From contig JACETJ010000038.1 of the NCBI GenBank assembly GCA_013911345.1, positions 1 to 9,883 on the forward strand: a stretch of DNA of 9,883 nucleotides, in the 5' to 3' direction. The DNA comes from Congregibacter sp. (lineage in GTDB: Bacteria; Pseudomonadota; Gammaproteobacteria; Pseudomonadales; Halieaceae). The notes below the pieces were generated by a model. That model was not told the DNA's origin. It saw only the letters and a program-made list of their open reading frames with translations, and ran no database searches. The position numbers were made by a program, and so were the translations under genes. The first letter of the stretch is position 1. Each line of letters begins with the position of its first letter. Shown here one piece after another: positions 1 to 6,312 of this stretch.

Positions 1-81
1 GTTGAAACGCGCAACACTCAGACAGTACTCGATGGTGCATTGGATCCCTTTATTCAGGCGTCCCTGAAGCAAGGCCTCTAA
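1..81 (+). CDS. prfB: Peptide chain release factor 2, C-terminal end (partial)
   Basis: The first 26 codons of the window, read in frame 1 and ending in TAA at 79-81, give a peptide beginning VETRNTQ and ending ASLKQGL. This matches the well-known C-terminus of bacterial RF2 (VETRNTQxVLDGxLDxFIxASLKxGL), the factor that recognises UGA and UAA stop codons and triggers peptide release at the ribosome. Only the tail is present, so neither the programmed frameshift site nor the GGQ and SPF motifs can be checked. lysS begins 23 nt downstream on the same strand; prfB-lysS is the arrangement in E. coli, where the two are cotranscribed, and the short gap without a terminator suggests the same here. 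Confidence 0.93.
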   Translation, partial: VETRNTQTVLDGALDPFIQASLKQGL

Positions 82-104
82 GGCAATACAAAAGGAAGAT
101 AGTC

Positions 105-1589
105 GTGGACGATCCACAGCAGCCTGATGATGAAAATCGCTTGATCGCGGAGCGCCGCGCAAAGCTCGCCGCATTGCGGGTGTCCGGTCCGGCATTTCCC
201 AATGATTTCCGCCGGACAGCGCTGGCCGGCGAATTGCAAGGCGACTTTGAATCTCAGGACAAGGCTGAACTGGAGACAGCGGATCATCGCTTCTCGGTTG
301 CAGGACGGCTGATCCGCAACCGCGGCGCCTTTCTGCTCATTCAGGATGGGTCGGGCACCATTCAGCTGTACCTGAATCGTGAGACTTTGTCTGAAGAAGT
401 GGTTCAGGCCATCAAGACCTGGGATCTGGGCGATATTGTTGCAGCGTCGGGCCCTTTGCATCGCAGCGGGAAGGGCGATCTCTATATCAACATGGAAGAA
501 GGGCGCTTATTGACCAAGTCTCTTCGCCCCTTACCCGATAAGTACCATGGCCTGGTCGATCAAGAGATGCGCTATCGCCAGCGCTACGTTGATCTTATCG
601 TGAACCCCGAAGCGCGCGAGGTTTTCCGCATCCGAGCGGCGACGGTCCAATTTATTAGACAATTTCTGGTTGAGCGTCAGTTTGTTGAGGTTGAGACGCC
701 GATGCTTCATCCCATCGCGGGTGGTGCTACGGCGAGGCCCTTTATTACTCACCACAACGCGCTCGACATGGAGATGTATCTCCGGGTTGCCCCAGAGCTC
801 TACCTCAAGCGGTTGACGGTTGGCGGCCTGGAAAAAGTTTTCGAGATCAATCGTAATTTCCGTAACGAGGGGCTGTCGACTCGGCATAACCCGGAATTCA
901 CCATGTTGGAGTTTTACTGGGCGTATGCGGATTACCGTGATGCCATGGATCTCACCGAAGAGCTCATGCGAGAGCTCACCCAATCGGTACTAGGCTCGAC
1001 AGAAGTCGCTTATGGCGACGCGACTTACCATTTCGATCGACCCTTCCAGCGGATGACCGTGGTTGAAGCCATACTCAAATACAATCCGAGCCTTGCGGCT
1101 GACCAGATCGCAGAACGTGGCGCTGCTGCTGTGGTTGCCCAGCAGTTAGGTATCAAGGTGGAAAAGAGTTGGGGCCTAGGCAAGATTCAAATCGAAATTT
1201 TTGAGGAGACAGCCGAGGCGCAATTGCAGGAGCCGACCTTTATCACCGCTTACCCCACGGAAGTGTCGCCATTGGCGCGGCGCAACGATGACGATCCCTT
1301 TGTGACTGACCGGTTCGAGTTCTTCGTCGGTGGGCGGGAGTTGGCCAATGGTTTCAGTGAGCTCAACGATGCAGAGGATCAGGCGGATCGCTTCGCGGCA
1401 CAGGTTGCGGCCAAAGAAGCGGGAGACGATGAGGCCATGCACTTTGATCATGACTACATTCGCGCTCTTGAGTACGGTCTGCCGCCGACGGCAGGGGAGG
1501 GAATCGGCATCGATCGGCTCGTCATGTTGCTGACCAATTCGCCATCCATTCGGGACGTGATTCTGTTTCCTCACCTCCGGCACGAATAA
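105..1589 (+). CDS. lysS: Lysyl-tRNA synthetase, class II
   Basis: This 494-residue protein charges tRNA-Lys with lysine in the cytoplasm. The N-terminus contains the AFPNDFRR segment typical of bacterial LysRS, followed by an OB-fold anticodon-binding domain at about residues 64-140. The class II catalytic core follows. Motif 1 lies around residues 190-212 ([18 protein letters not shown]), motif 2 around 248-272 (FRNEG, then [15 protein letters not shown]), and motif 3 in the last 30 residues ([12 protein letters not shown], ending FPHLRHE). The length is close to the 505 residues of E. coli LysS, and no catalytic motif is missing. The start is GTG at 105, supported by AAGGA at 92-96 with 8-nt spacing. 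It lies 23 nt after prfB and probably shares its transcript. No terminator is visible after the TAA at 1587-1589. Confidence 0.98.
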   Translation: MDDPQQPDDENRLIAERRAKLAALRVSGPAFPNDFRRTALAGELQGDFESQDKAELETADHRFSVAGRLIRNRGAFLLIQDGSGTIQLYLNRETLSEEVVQAIKTWDLGDIVAASGPLHRSGKGDLYINMEEGRLLTKSLRPLPDKYHGLVDQEMRYRQRYVDLIVNPEAREVFRIRAATVQFIRQFLVERQFVEVETPMLHPIAGGATARPFITHHNALDMEMYLRVAPELYLKRLTVGGLEKVFEINRNFRNEGLSTRHNPEFTMLEFYWAYADYRDAMDLTEELMRELTQSVLGSTEVAYGDATYHFDRPFQRMTVVEAILKYNPSLAADQIAERGAAAVVAQQLGIKVEKSWGLGKIQIEIFEETAEAQLQEPTFITAYPTEVSPLARRNDDDPFVTDRFEFFVGGRELANGFSELNDAEDQADRFAAQVAAKEAGDDEAMHFDHDYIRALEYGLPPTAGEGIGIDRLVMLLTNSPSIRDVILFPHLRHE

Positions 1590-1624
1590 TCTGTTCTCAA
1601 TGCTGGTCTGGCCGCGTTGCGCGG

Positions 1625-1633
1625 TGCTATGCT
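1625..1633 (+). promoter_or_regulatory. Possible extended -10 promoter for the lipoprotein gene
   Basis: TG-C-TATGCT at 1625-1633 fits the extended -10 pattern TGn-TATAAT with four of six hexamer matches. It lies in the 70-nt gap after lysS, 27 nt before the preferred GTG start at 1660. No convincing -35 hexamer sits 16-18 nt upstream (GGTCTG at 1605-1610 is poor), so this rests on the extended -10 alone. Read-through from lysS is an equally good explanation for expression. Confidence 0.25.
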
Positions 1634-1659
1634 CCCTCAAACCGATAGGGGCCCGCACC

Positions 1660-2193
1660 GTGGTATATCGCCAGCGTCTCATCCATGTCTTTTTCTTGTC
1701 AGCTACAATGCTGCTGTCGGGCTGCGGCTTGCTGCCCGCGGACACCGCATCAGGTGGCGGTGAGTCCGACGTATCGGATCTGAGCGCTGCAGGCGAATTG
1801 GAAGCGGGTATTTGCCAGTGTCCTGGCGAATCCCAAATTGATCACTTCACACTTGGACTTCAGGCGCTTGCCCAAGGCGACTCTGAGGCCGCGCGGTCAG
1901 CCTTTTCGGAACACGCCGTAGCTGGCGGTGAGCAAGCGCCTCTGGAGGCGGCTGCAGGGCAGGCTTTGGCGGATACTCTCGCTCAGTATGGCATTGAGGT
2001 AGAAGCCTCTGATGTCGGCGCCGCGACAGACCGAGCAGTGCTGATCGATTTGGTGCTGGCGTTGATCGCCGGTCTCGAGCAGCAGGTGTCCGACTTGAGC
2101 GAGCAAAATGCCGCGCTCTCGGCTGATTTAGAGAAACGCGAGGAAGCGCTTAAGCGCCTCCGGGAACTGACGTTGGGTCAGCCGGAAGCGTAA
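1660..2193 (+). CDS. Predicted outer-membrane lipoprotein with C-terminal coiled coil
   Basis: The family is not recognised. From GTG at 1660 the product has 177 residues and starts with a lipoprotein signal: a short basic region (YRQR), a hydrophobic stretch, then lipobox LSGC with Cys22 as the lipidated residue. Gly follows the Cys, so there is no Asp inner-membrane retention signal and an outer-membrane location is likely. The mature part has a low-complexity Gly/Ser/Asp linker, a C-x-C pair (ICQCPG), an Ala-rich helical region that looks tetratricopeptide-like, and a heptad-rich coiled coil over roughly the last 45 residues. GTG at 1660 is preferred because AGGGG at 1647-1651 precedes it at 8 nt and it places the signal peptide at the N-terminus; the start at 1600 adds 20 residues of non-signal sequence. 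The overall plan resembles QseG/YfhG, the lipoprotein partner of kinase GlrK, but I see no sequence proof. Its 3' end overlaps the convergent kinase gene. Confidence 0.75.
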   Translation: MVYRQRLIHVFFLSATMLLSGCGLLPADTASGGGESDVSDLSAAGELEAGICQCPGESQIDHFTLGLQALAQGDSEAARSAFSEHAVAGGEQAPLEAAAGQALADTLAQYGIEVEASDVGAATDRAVLIDLVLALIAGLEQQVSDLSEQNAALSADLEKREEALKRLRELTLGQPEA

Positions 2194-3712
2194 CCCGGAA
2201 GCTAGACCCCTGATCTGGTTGGCTCTCTAACCCCACCCTGCCACCCAGCATCGCACAAAACTCTCTCACAATTGCCAAGCCGAGACCGGTGCCGCCATAT
2301 TTCACGCCGGTATTTGATTCTGCCTGAGTAAAGGCCTCAAATACCCGGTCCTGTTGCGCCTGGGTCATCCCGATACCGGTATCAGCAACCGAGACGATCA
2401 GTGAGTCCTCCGTCATATGAGCGGAAACCGTAATCTCGCCATCCTTTGTGAACTTGCAGGCGTTGGAGAACAGGTTAGTGACAATCTGCTGCAGTTTCCC
2501 GCGATCACTGTTTATGTCACGCATGCTGTCCTTGTCGATATCCAGCGTGAGACGGTTATTGTTTTGCAGCAGTAGCGGTGAGAGGGCATCACAGACTTGC
2601 ACGAGAAGACCTGCGGGGCTGAATAGCTCGCGGCTCACCTGCATTTTCCCCGTCTCGATTTTCGACAGGTCAAGAATGTCGTTAATCAGAGTGAGTAGCT
2701 GCTTTCCCGAGAAGATAATAGTGGCGAGGTCATGATGAAACTGCTCGCGATCAATCTGTACGCCATCCCCCAGTTCGTCCTGTAGCATCTCAGAATATCC
2801 GATGATGGCATTGAGCGGCGTCCTCAGCTCATGACTCACATTTGCCAGGAACATACTCTTGGCTGCATTTGCAGAATCGGCGTCGGCGCGGGCGGTATTC
2901 ATCTCCTCAATCGCGATCTGCAGCTTCGTCGACATTTCGTTGAAGGTGCGCGCCAAATCGCCGATCTCTCCTGAGTCACGTTGGTCGTCTATGCGATAAG
3001 TGAGATCTCCCGAGCCGAAGCGCTCGACACCTCGCTTCATGCGCGTCAGGGAGGCATTGGTGCTCCGAATCATGGCAAATACCAGCGCCAGAGTGATCGC
3101 AATCGAGCTGATAAAGCCAATGACAGTAATTTGGTCCGTCAGCGCAATCGTGGCGTTAATGGCGTTGGCGCGTTGTACCGCGATAAAAGACTGCCGCTGG
3201 TCGAGTTCCTGTAGTCGTTGTTGTGTATTGTTGTATGAGACTGCTGATTCGATATCAGGCGTCGGTGTGGGGTCGTTATAACGTTCATAGAATTGCCGCC
3301 ATTCCTCGAGGAGTGCGGTGACACTGTCATGCAGCCGTCGGTAATACGTTTCCAGGTCTTCACCACCAAAACCACCCAACTGTCGGAGACGCTCTGCGAT
3401 GATTTCCAGGTCTGCATAGGCCTTATCCAATGCGCCGGTGTCTAATGGCTCTTCAGTACTCCCCCTCAACGTGGCCAGCACCAGCACCTGTTGACGCTTG
3501 TTTTGCAGATTCTGTTCTAACTCGGTAATGAGCTGCGACGCGTTGACGGTTTCCTGATAGGCAATCGAGCTCTCGTTCCGCGCAAAGCTGCCCCATAAAG
3601 AGGTGGCTACGTTGATGGCAAAGAGGATGAGAATGGCGCCCGAAAACAGATACAGTCGCCCGCGCAGACTGAGCCGTGGTCGCAATTGTGTCACTGCGTC
3701 AGCGGCGCGCAT
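2150..3712 (-). CDS. Membrane sensor histidine kinase (periplasmic sensor-HAMP-HisKA-HATPase)
   Basis: This is a 520-residue inner-membrane kinase expected to autophosphorylate in response to an envelope or periplasmic signal. Domains in order are: TM1 at about residues 20-41; a mostly helical periplasmic region at 42-195 with no motif I recognise, possibly a four-helix bundle; TM2 at 196-216; HAMP at 217-270 (including GSGDLTYRI and EIGDLARTFNEM); HisKA with phospho-acceptor His294 in SHELRTPLNAIIGYSEML; then the ATPase domain with N box (NLFSNACKF, 413-421), G1 (DTGIGM, Asp444), F box (FEAFTQAE) and G2 (GGTGLGLAI, 473-481). All catalytic boxes are intact. There is no fused receiver; the stand-alone receiver encoded immediately upstream is the obvious partner. 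The ATG at 3712 overlaps that gene's end by 14 nt. A start at 3820 would add 36 residues read from inside the receiver gene and is unlikely. The ribosome-binding site at 3712 is weak, which suggests translational coupling. Confidence 0.92.
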   Translation of the reverse strand: MRAADAVTQLRPRLSLRGRLYLFSGAILILFAINVATSLWGSFARNESSIAYQETVNASQLITELEQNLQNKRQQVLVLATLRGSTEEPLDTGALDKAYADLEIIAERLRQLGGFGGEDLETYYRRLHDSVTALLEEWRQFYERYNDPTPTPDIESAVSYNNTQQRLQELDQRQSFIAVQRANAINATIALTDQITVIGFISSIAITLALVFAMIRSTNASLTRMKRGVERFGSGDLTYRIDDQRDSGEIGDLARTFNEMSTKLQIAIEEMNTARADADSANAAKSMFLANVSHELRTPLNAIIGYSEMLQDELGDGVQIDREQFHHDLATIIFSGKQLLTLINDILDLSKIETGKMQVSRELFSPAGLLVQVCDALSPLLLQNNNRLTLDIDKDSMRDINSDRGKLQQIVTNLFSNACKFTKDGEITVSAHMTEDSLIVSVADTGIGMTQAQQDRVFEAFTQAESNTGVKYGGTGLGLAIVREFCAMLGGRVGLESQPDQGSSFRVTLPADPTSVPGGA

Positions 3713-4082
3713 CAAGCTGTGCCGAGATCTTTGCCAACAGATCGGGGAAGTCCACCGGCTTGGTGGCATAGTCACTGCATCCCGCCTCGAGGGCGCGTTG
3801 CTTATCTTCCTCCATGGCATGTGCGGTGAGCGCGATGATGGGAATAGCCGATAGAGCGGGGTCCTGTTGCGCTTCCCGACAGGCAGTCCACCCGTCTTTG
3901 ATTGGCAAGTTCATATCCATGAGCACGACATCGGGGCGCTGTTCACGCATCGACTCTAATGCGGCCTCGCCATCTCCGGCGGTAGTCACTTGATGGCCGG
4001 CGCGCTGAAGTCGCCGCACCAGCATGTCTCGGTTCACCTCATTATCCTCTACCAGCAAAATGGACTGGTCGATATGAGTCAT
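3699..4082 (-). CDS. Single-domain response regulator (CheY-like receiver)
   Basis: This 127-residue protein consists of one receiver domain and no output domain. The acidic pair is Glu12-Asp13 (LLVEDNEVNRDM), the phospho-acceptor is Asp56 (LMDMNLP), the switch Thr is Thr86 (ALTAHA) and the conserved Lys is Lys108 (TKPVDF), so it should be phosphorylatable. The VEDNEVNRDM and DMNLPIKDGW signatures are of the type usually found in receivers fused to hybrid kinases; here it is a separate gene. Its start ATG overlaps the stop of the upstream cyclase gene in an ATGA (4082-4079), and its 3' end overlaps the kinase start by 14 nt, so all three are probably translationally coupled. It most likely takes phosphate from the adjacent kinase and acts by protein contact or as a relay intermediate. 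The final target cannot be read from sequence. Confidence 0.93.
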   Translation of the reverse strand: MTHIDQSILLVEDNEVNRDMLVRRLQRAGHQVTTAGDGEAALESMREQRPDVVLMDMNLPIKDGWTACREAQQDPALSAIPIIALTAHAMEEDKQRALEAGCSDYATKPVDFPDLLAKISAQLDARR

Positions 4083-5572
4083 GACTTCAAGCCCAATACT
4101 GGATAGGCCAGGATATGGTCTTCGATGCCTTTGACCACGAGCTCCCGAGGCTCACCCAAGTCAAAAATGCCTTCTGGAAGCGCCTGACGGGTGGCGTCAG
4201 AGATCAAAATCTCATCGTTATTGGTCTGACCCTCGATCCGCGAAGTCACATTCATGGCATGTCCAACGCAGCCGTACTTGGCACGTTGCTCTGAGCCAAT
4301 ATTCCCAGCGATCACCGAGCCGGTGTTGAGTGCGATTCGATGCTGCAGTGCGGGTAGTCCCGCTGCTTCATTGGCGGCGTTGACCATGGCCATGGCCTCA
4401 CGCATGGCTAGAGCGCACCGGACGGCACGCTCGGGATCATTGTCCTGACGCTTTGGCGCCCCAAATACCGCCAAAATAGCGTCGCCCAGAAATTCATCGA
4501 TCGTGCCTTCATAATCAAAGATGATGCCGGTCATCTGTTCGAAGTAGCCGTTGAGTAGCGAGACGACCTGAGGCGGCGGCAGGTGCTCGGCCAGACTGGT
4601 GAAGCCGCAAATATCTGACATCATGATGGTGACTTCGCGGAGATCACCACCGAGCTCTAGCCCTTCGGGGGCCTCCAGTAACTGCTCAACAATATCGTCC
4701 GAGAGATACCGACCGAAGGTCTGTCGAATGAACCGCTCATTGCGCTCTAGCTGATGCCGATAATCTTCCTCTCGATCATGCCACCGCTTGCGCTCGATGC
4801 CGGCGGAGATGCGGGCCTGAAGCAGAACGGGGTTGAAGGGTTTGAGCAAGTAGTCATCGGCCCCTGCCTGGATGCAGGCAATAATCTGGTCCATATCCTG
4901 ACGGCCACTGATCATGATCACGGGCGTCGCGCGCAAACTGTCGTGCTCCTTCATACGACGAAGCACTTCGGCGCCACCGATGCCTGGCATCATCAGATCG
5001 AGAAGCATGACGTCGACACCGCGGGTCTCGAGTAGCTCCAGCGCCTCTTCGCCTGACTCAGCAGAAATGACGGTATGTCCTGCACGGGAAAGCAGCCTGC
5101 TGATCAGTTCCCGATTCTCGGGCATATCGTCTACCGCGAGGATCACACCCGGTGCTTCGGTGATGGGGAGCGGTGAGTTGTCGGCGGCCGGCAATTCCAG
5201 CGTGACCTGGGTGCTGTTTACTGCAGACAACACGGCGGGCAGCGTCTCTTTCAGTGCGGGATGCAGTAAGGCGATATCCTCGTGCAGCATTTCGGCGTAG
5301 CCCCTGATGGCGCCGATGAGATTGAGCAGATCGTGATTCATGTCGCTAGAGGGTGACGCCAGCAGTTCACGGACACGCTCAAGGCCTTCTTGCAATGCTT
5401 CAACATCACTATCCATGGGCGCGTCGATGGTCACGGTGGGACGCGACGCTGCAGCCAGCAGGGGCTGAGACGCCGTCACAATGCGCTCTGCCCATTGACC
5501 TGGTTGATCACTTTCTGTCACCACAAGAGCCGCCTCTCTTCGAATGTGCGCAAGTATACCGACGAACCTCAT
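4079..5572 (-). CDS. Class III nucleotide cyclase with receiver domain (REC-CHD), possible guanylyl cyclase
   Basis: This soluble protein has 497 residues from ATG 5572; GTG at 5590 would add six. ATG is preferred because GGGG lies 8 nt upstream, while the GTG has only AAAG touching it. Domains: an unassigned N-terminus (1-60); an H-box-like segment around His80 (MNHDLLNLIGAIRGYAEML) resembling a HisKA dimerisation helix but with no ATPase domain; a receiver at 142-258 with Asp148/149, phospho-acceptor Asp192 (LLDLMMP), Ser222 in place of the usual Thr, and Lys244 (LLKPF); a charged helical linker at 259-300; and a class III cyclase domain at 305-497. Metal-binding Asp320 (SDICGF) and Asp364 (FLGDAI) and transition-state Asn441/Arg445 (NVTSR) are all present, so the enzyme should be active as a homodimer. 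The substrate-reading positions are Glu360 and Gly434 instead of Lys/Asp, pointing towards GTP. Receiver phosphorylation presumably controls cyclase output. It is first in a three-gene unit with the receiver and kinase. Confidence 0.92.
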   Translation of the reverse strand: MRFVGILAHIRREAALVVTESDQPGQWAERIVTASQPLLAAASRPTVTIDAPMDSDVEALQEGLERVRELLASPSSDMNHDLLNLIGAIRGYAEMLHEDIALLHPALKETLPAVLSAVNSTQVTLELPAADNSPLPITEAPGVILAVDDMPENRELISRLLSRAGHTVISAESGEEALELLETRGVDVMLLDLMMPGIGGAEVLRRMKEHDSLRATPVIMISGRQDMDQIIACIQAGADDYLLKPFNPVLLQARISAGIERKRWHDREEDYRHQLERNERFIRQTFGRYLSDDIVEQLLEAPEGLELGGDLREVTIMMSDICGFTSLAEHLPPPQVVSLLNGYFEQMTGIIFDYEGTIDEFLGDAILAVFGAPKRQDNDPERAVRCALAMREAMAMVNAANEAAGLPALQHRIALNTGSVIAGNIGSEQRAKYGCVGHAMNVTSRIEGQTNNDEILISDATRQALPEGIFDLGEPRELVVKGIEDHILAYPVLGLKS

Positions 5573-5590
5573 CTGACGTGCCCCGGTCAC

Positions 5591-5664
5591 CTTTGGGGAT
5601 AGGCGGCACGCAGTTCATAGGTTAGTATCGCACCAACTTGGGGAGAAAATGAGGCACACCACTT
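5591..5664. promoter_or_regulatory. Divergent intergenic region between the cyclase operon and the Crp/Fnr gene
   Basis: About 74-92 nt separate the two divergent starts and must hold the promoters for both units. The best forward -10 candidate is TAGTAT at 5623-5628, but no acceptable -35 lies 16-18 nt upstream. No clear reverse promoter is visible. I found no TGTGA-N6-TCACA (CRP) or TTGAT-N4-ATCAA (FNR) site, so autoregulation by the adjacent regulator is not supported. GAGG at 5651-5654 is the likely ribosome-binding site for the ATG at 5665 (10-nt spacing). Confidence 0.4.
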
Positions 5665-6312
5665 ATGTTAGATCAAGTGGAAATATTTCACGGGTTGTCA
5701 GATGAAGAGCTGAAGGCGCTTGAAGGGAGCAGCACTACCCGGGCTTTCCCCAAGAATACCGTGGTGATTCACGAAAATGACCCCGCTGACTCCCTATTTG
5801 TCATTGAGTCGGGCAAGGTTAAGGTCTATTGCAGCGATAAAAACGGCAAGGAATTCATCATGAACACCCTGGGCCCGGGGGACTATTTTGGTGAATTGGC
5901 CTTGTTGGATGACTCCACCCGCTCTGCTTCCGTGCGCACGGTCGAAAAGTCCGAATTCCGGATCGTGATGAAAGAGGATTTCTCTGGTGTGCTGGAAGAC
6001 CACCCCGGCATCACTCAGCAATTGATTAGTAATCTTGCCGGTCGCGTGCGCAAATTAACCGCAGACGTGAAAAGTTTGGCGTTGCAGGACGTATACGGCC
6101 GCGTTGCTAATGTATTAATGGACCTCGCAGAAGAGCGTGGTGACGGCACCTTGTTTATCCCGGAGAAGCTCACCCAGCAGGATATTGCCGACAGGGTGGG
6201 TGCCTCGCGCGAGATGGTGGCCCGTATCCTCAAGGACCTGACGATCGGCGAATATATTCGCTTCGAAGGACGTCACATCGTGATCAATACGCGGTTGCCA
6301 GCGAAGTATTGA
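5665..6312 (+). CDS. Crp/Fnr-family transcriptional regulator with cyclic-nucleotide-binding domain
   Basis: This 215-residue dimeric regulator has an N-terminal cNMP-binding domain (about 5-115), a dimerisation helix (115-145) and a CRP-type winged helix-turn-helix (about 150-205). The phosphate-binding cassette GELALLDDSTRSASV (76-90) keeps Glu77 and the Arg86-Ser87 pair that hold the ribose-phosphate in CRP, so cyclic-nucleotide binding is plausible. The residues aligned with CRP Thr127/Ser128, which read adenine, are Leu131/Thr132. The only visible cysteine in the N-terminal domain is Cys56, so it is not an FNR-type iron-sulphur sensor. The recognition helix SREMVARIL repeats the CRP pattern Arg-Glu-x-x-x-Arg (182, 183, 187), predicting a TGTGA-like half-site. 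The N-terminus (VEIFHGLSDEEL) is typical for the family and supports the ATG at 5665. It diverges from the cyclase operon, making that enzyme a candidate ligand source. It is not clearly the orthologue of E. coli Crp, so no symbol is given. Confidence 0.93.
   Translation: MLDQVEIFHGLSDEELKALEGSSTTRAFPKNTVVIHENDPADSLFVIESGKVKVYCSDKNGKEFIMNTLGPGDYFGELALLDDSTRSASVRTVEKSEFRIVMKEDFSGVLEDHPGITQQLISNLAGRVRKLTADVKSLALQDVYGRVANVLMDLAEERGDGTLFIPEKLTQQDIADRVGASREMVARILKDLTIGEYIRFEGRHIVINTRLPAKY

Noticed and set aside
1176..1745. Reverse open frame of 189 codons across the lysS end and lipoprotein start
   Set aside because: It is antisense to the conserved lysS motif 3 and to the lipoprotein signal region, and shows no domain or ribosome-binding site.
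2194..2300. Possible terminator between the lipoprotein and kinase genes
   Set aside because: This stretch encodes the kinase C-terminal ATPase region, and no GC-rich stem followed by a T-run is visible on either strand.
3713..3820. N-terminal extension of the kinase from a start at 3820
   Set aside because: The extra 36 residues are read from inside the receiver gene in another frame, are Arg/Ser/Pro-rich, and precede a natural N-terminus with TM1 soon after ATG 3712.
5649..5705. 18-codon forward ORF (MRHTTYVRSSGNISRVVR) overlapping the regulator start in another frame
   Set aside because: GGGGAG lies only 3 nt before its ATG, too close for good initiation, and the peptide shows no attenuator-like codon run. 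A leader-peptide role is possible but unsupported.
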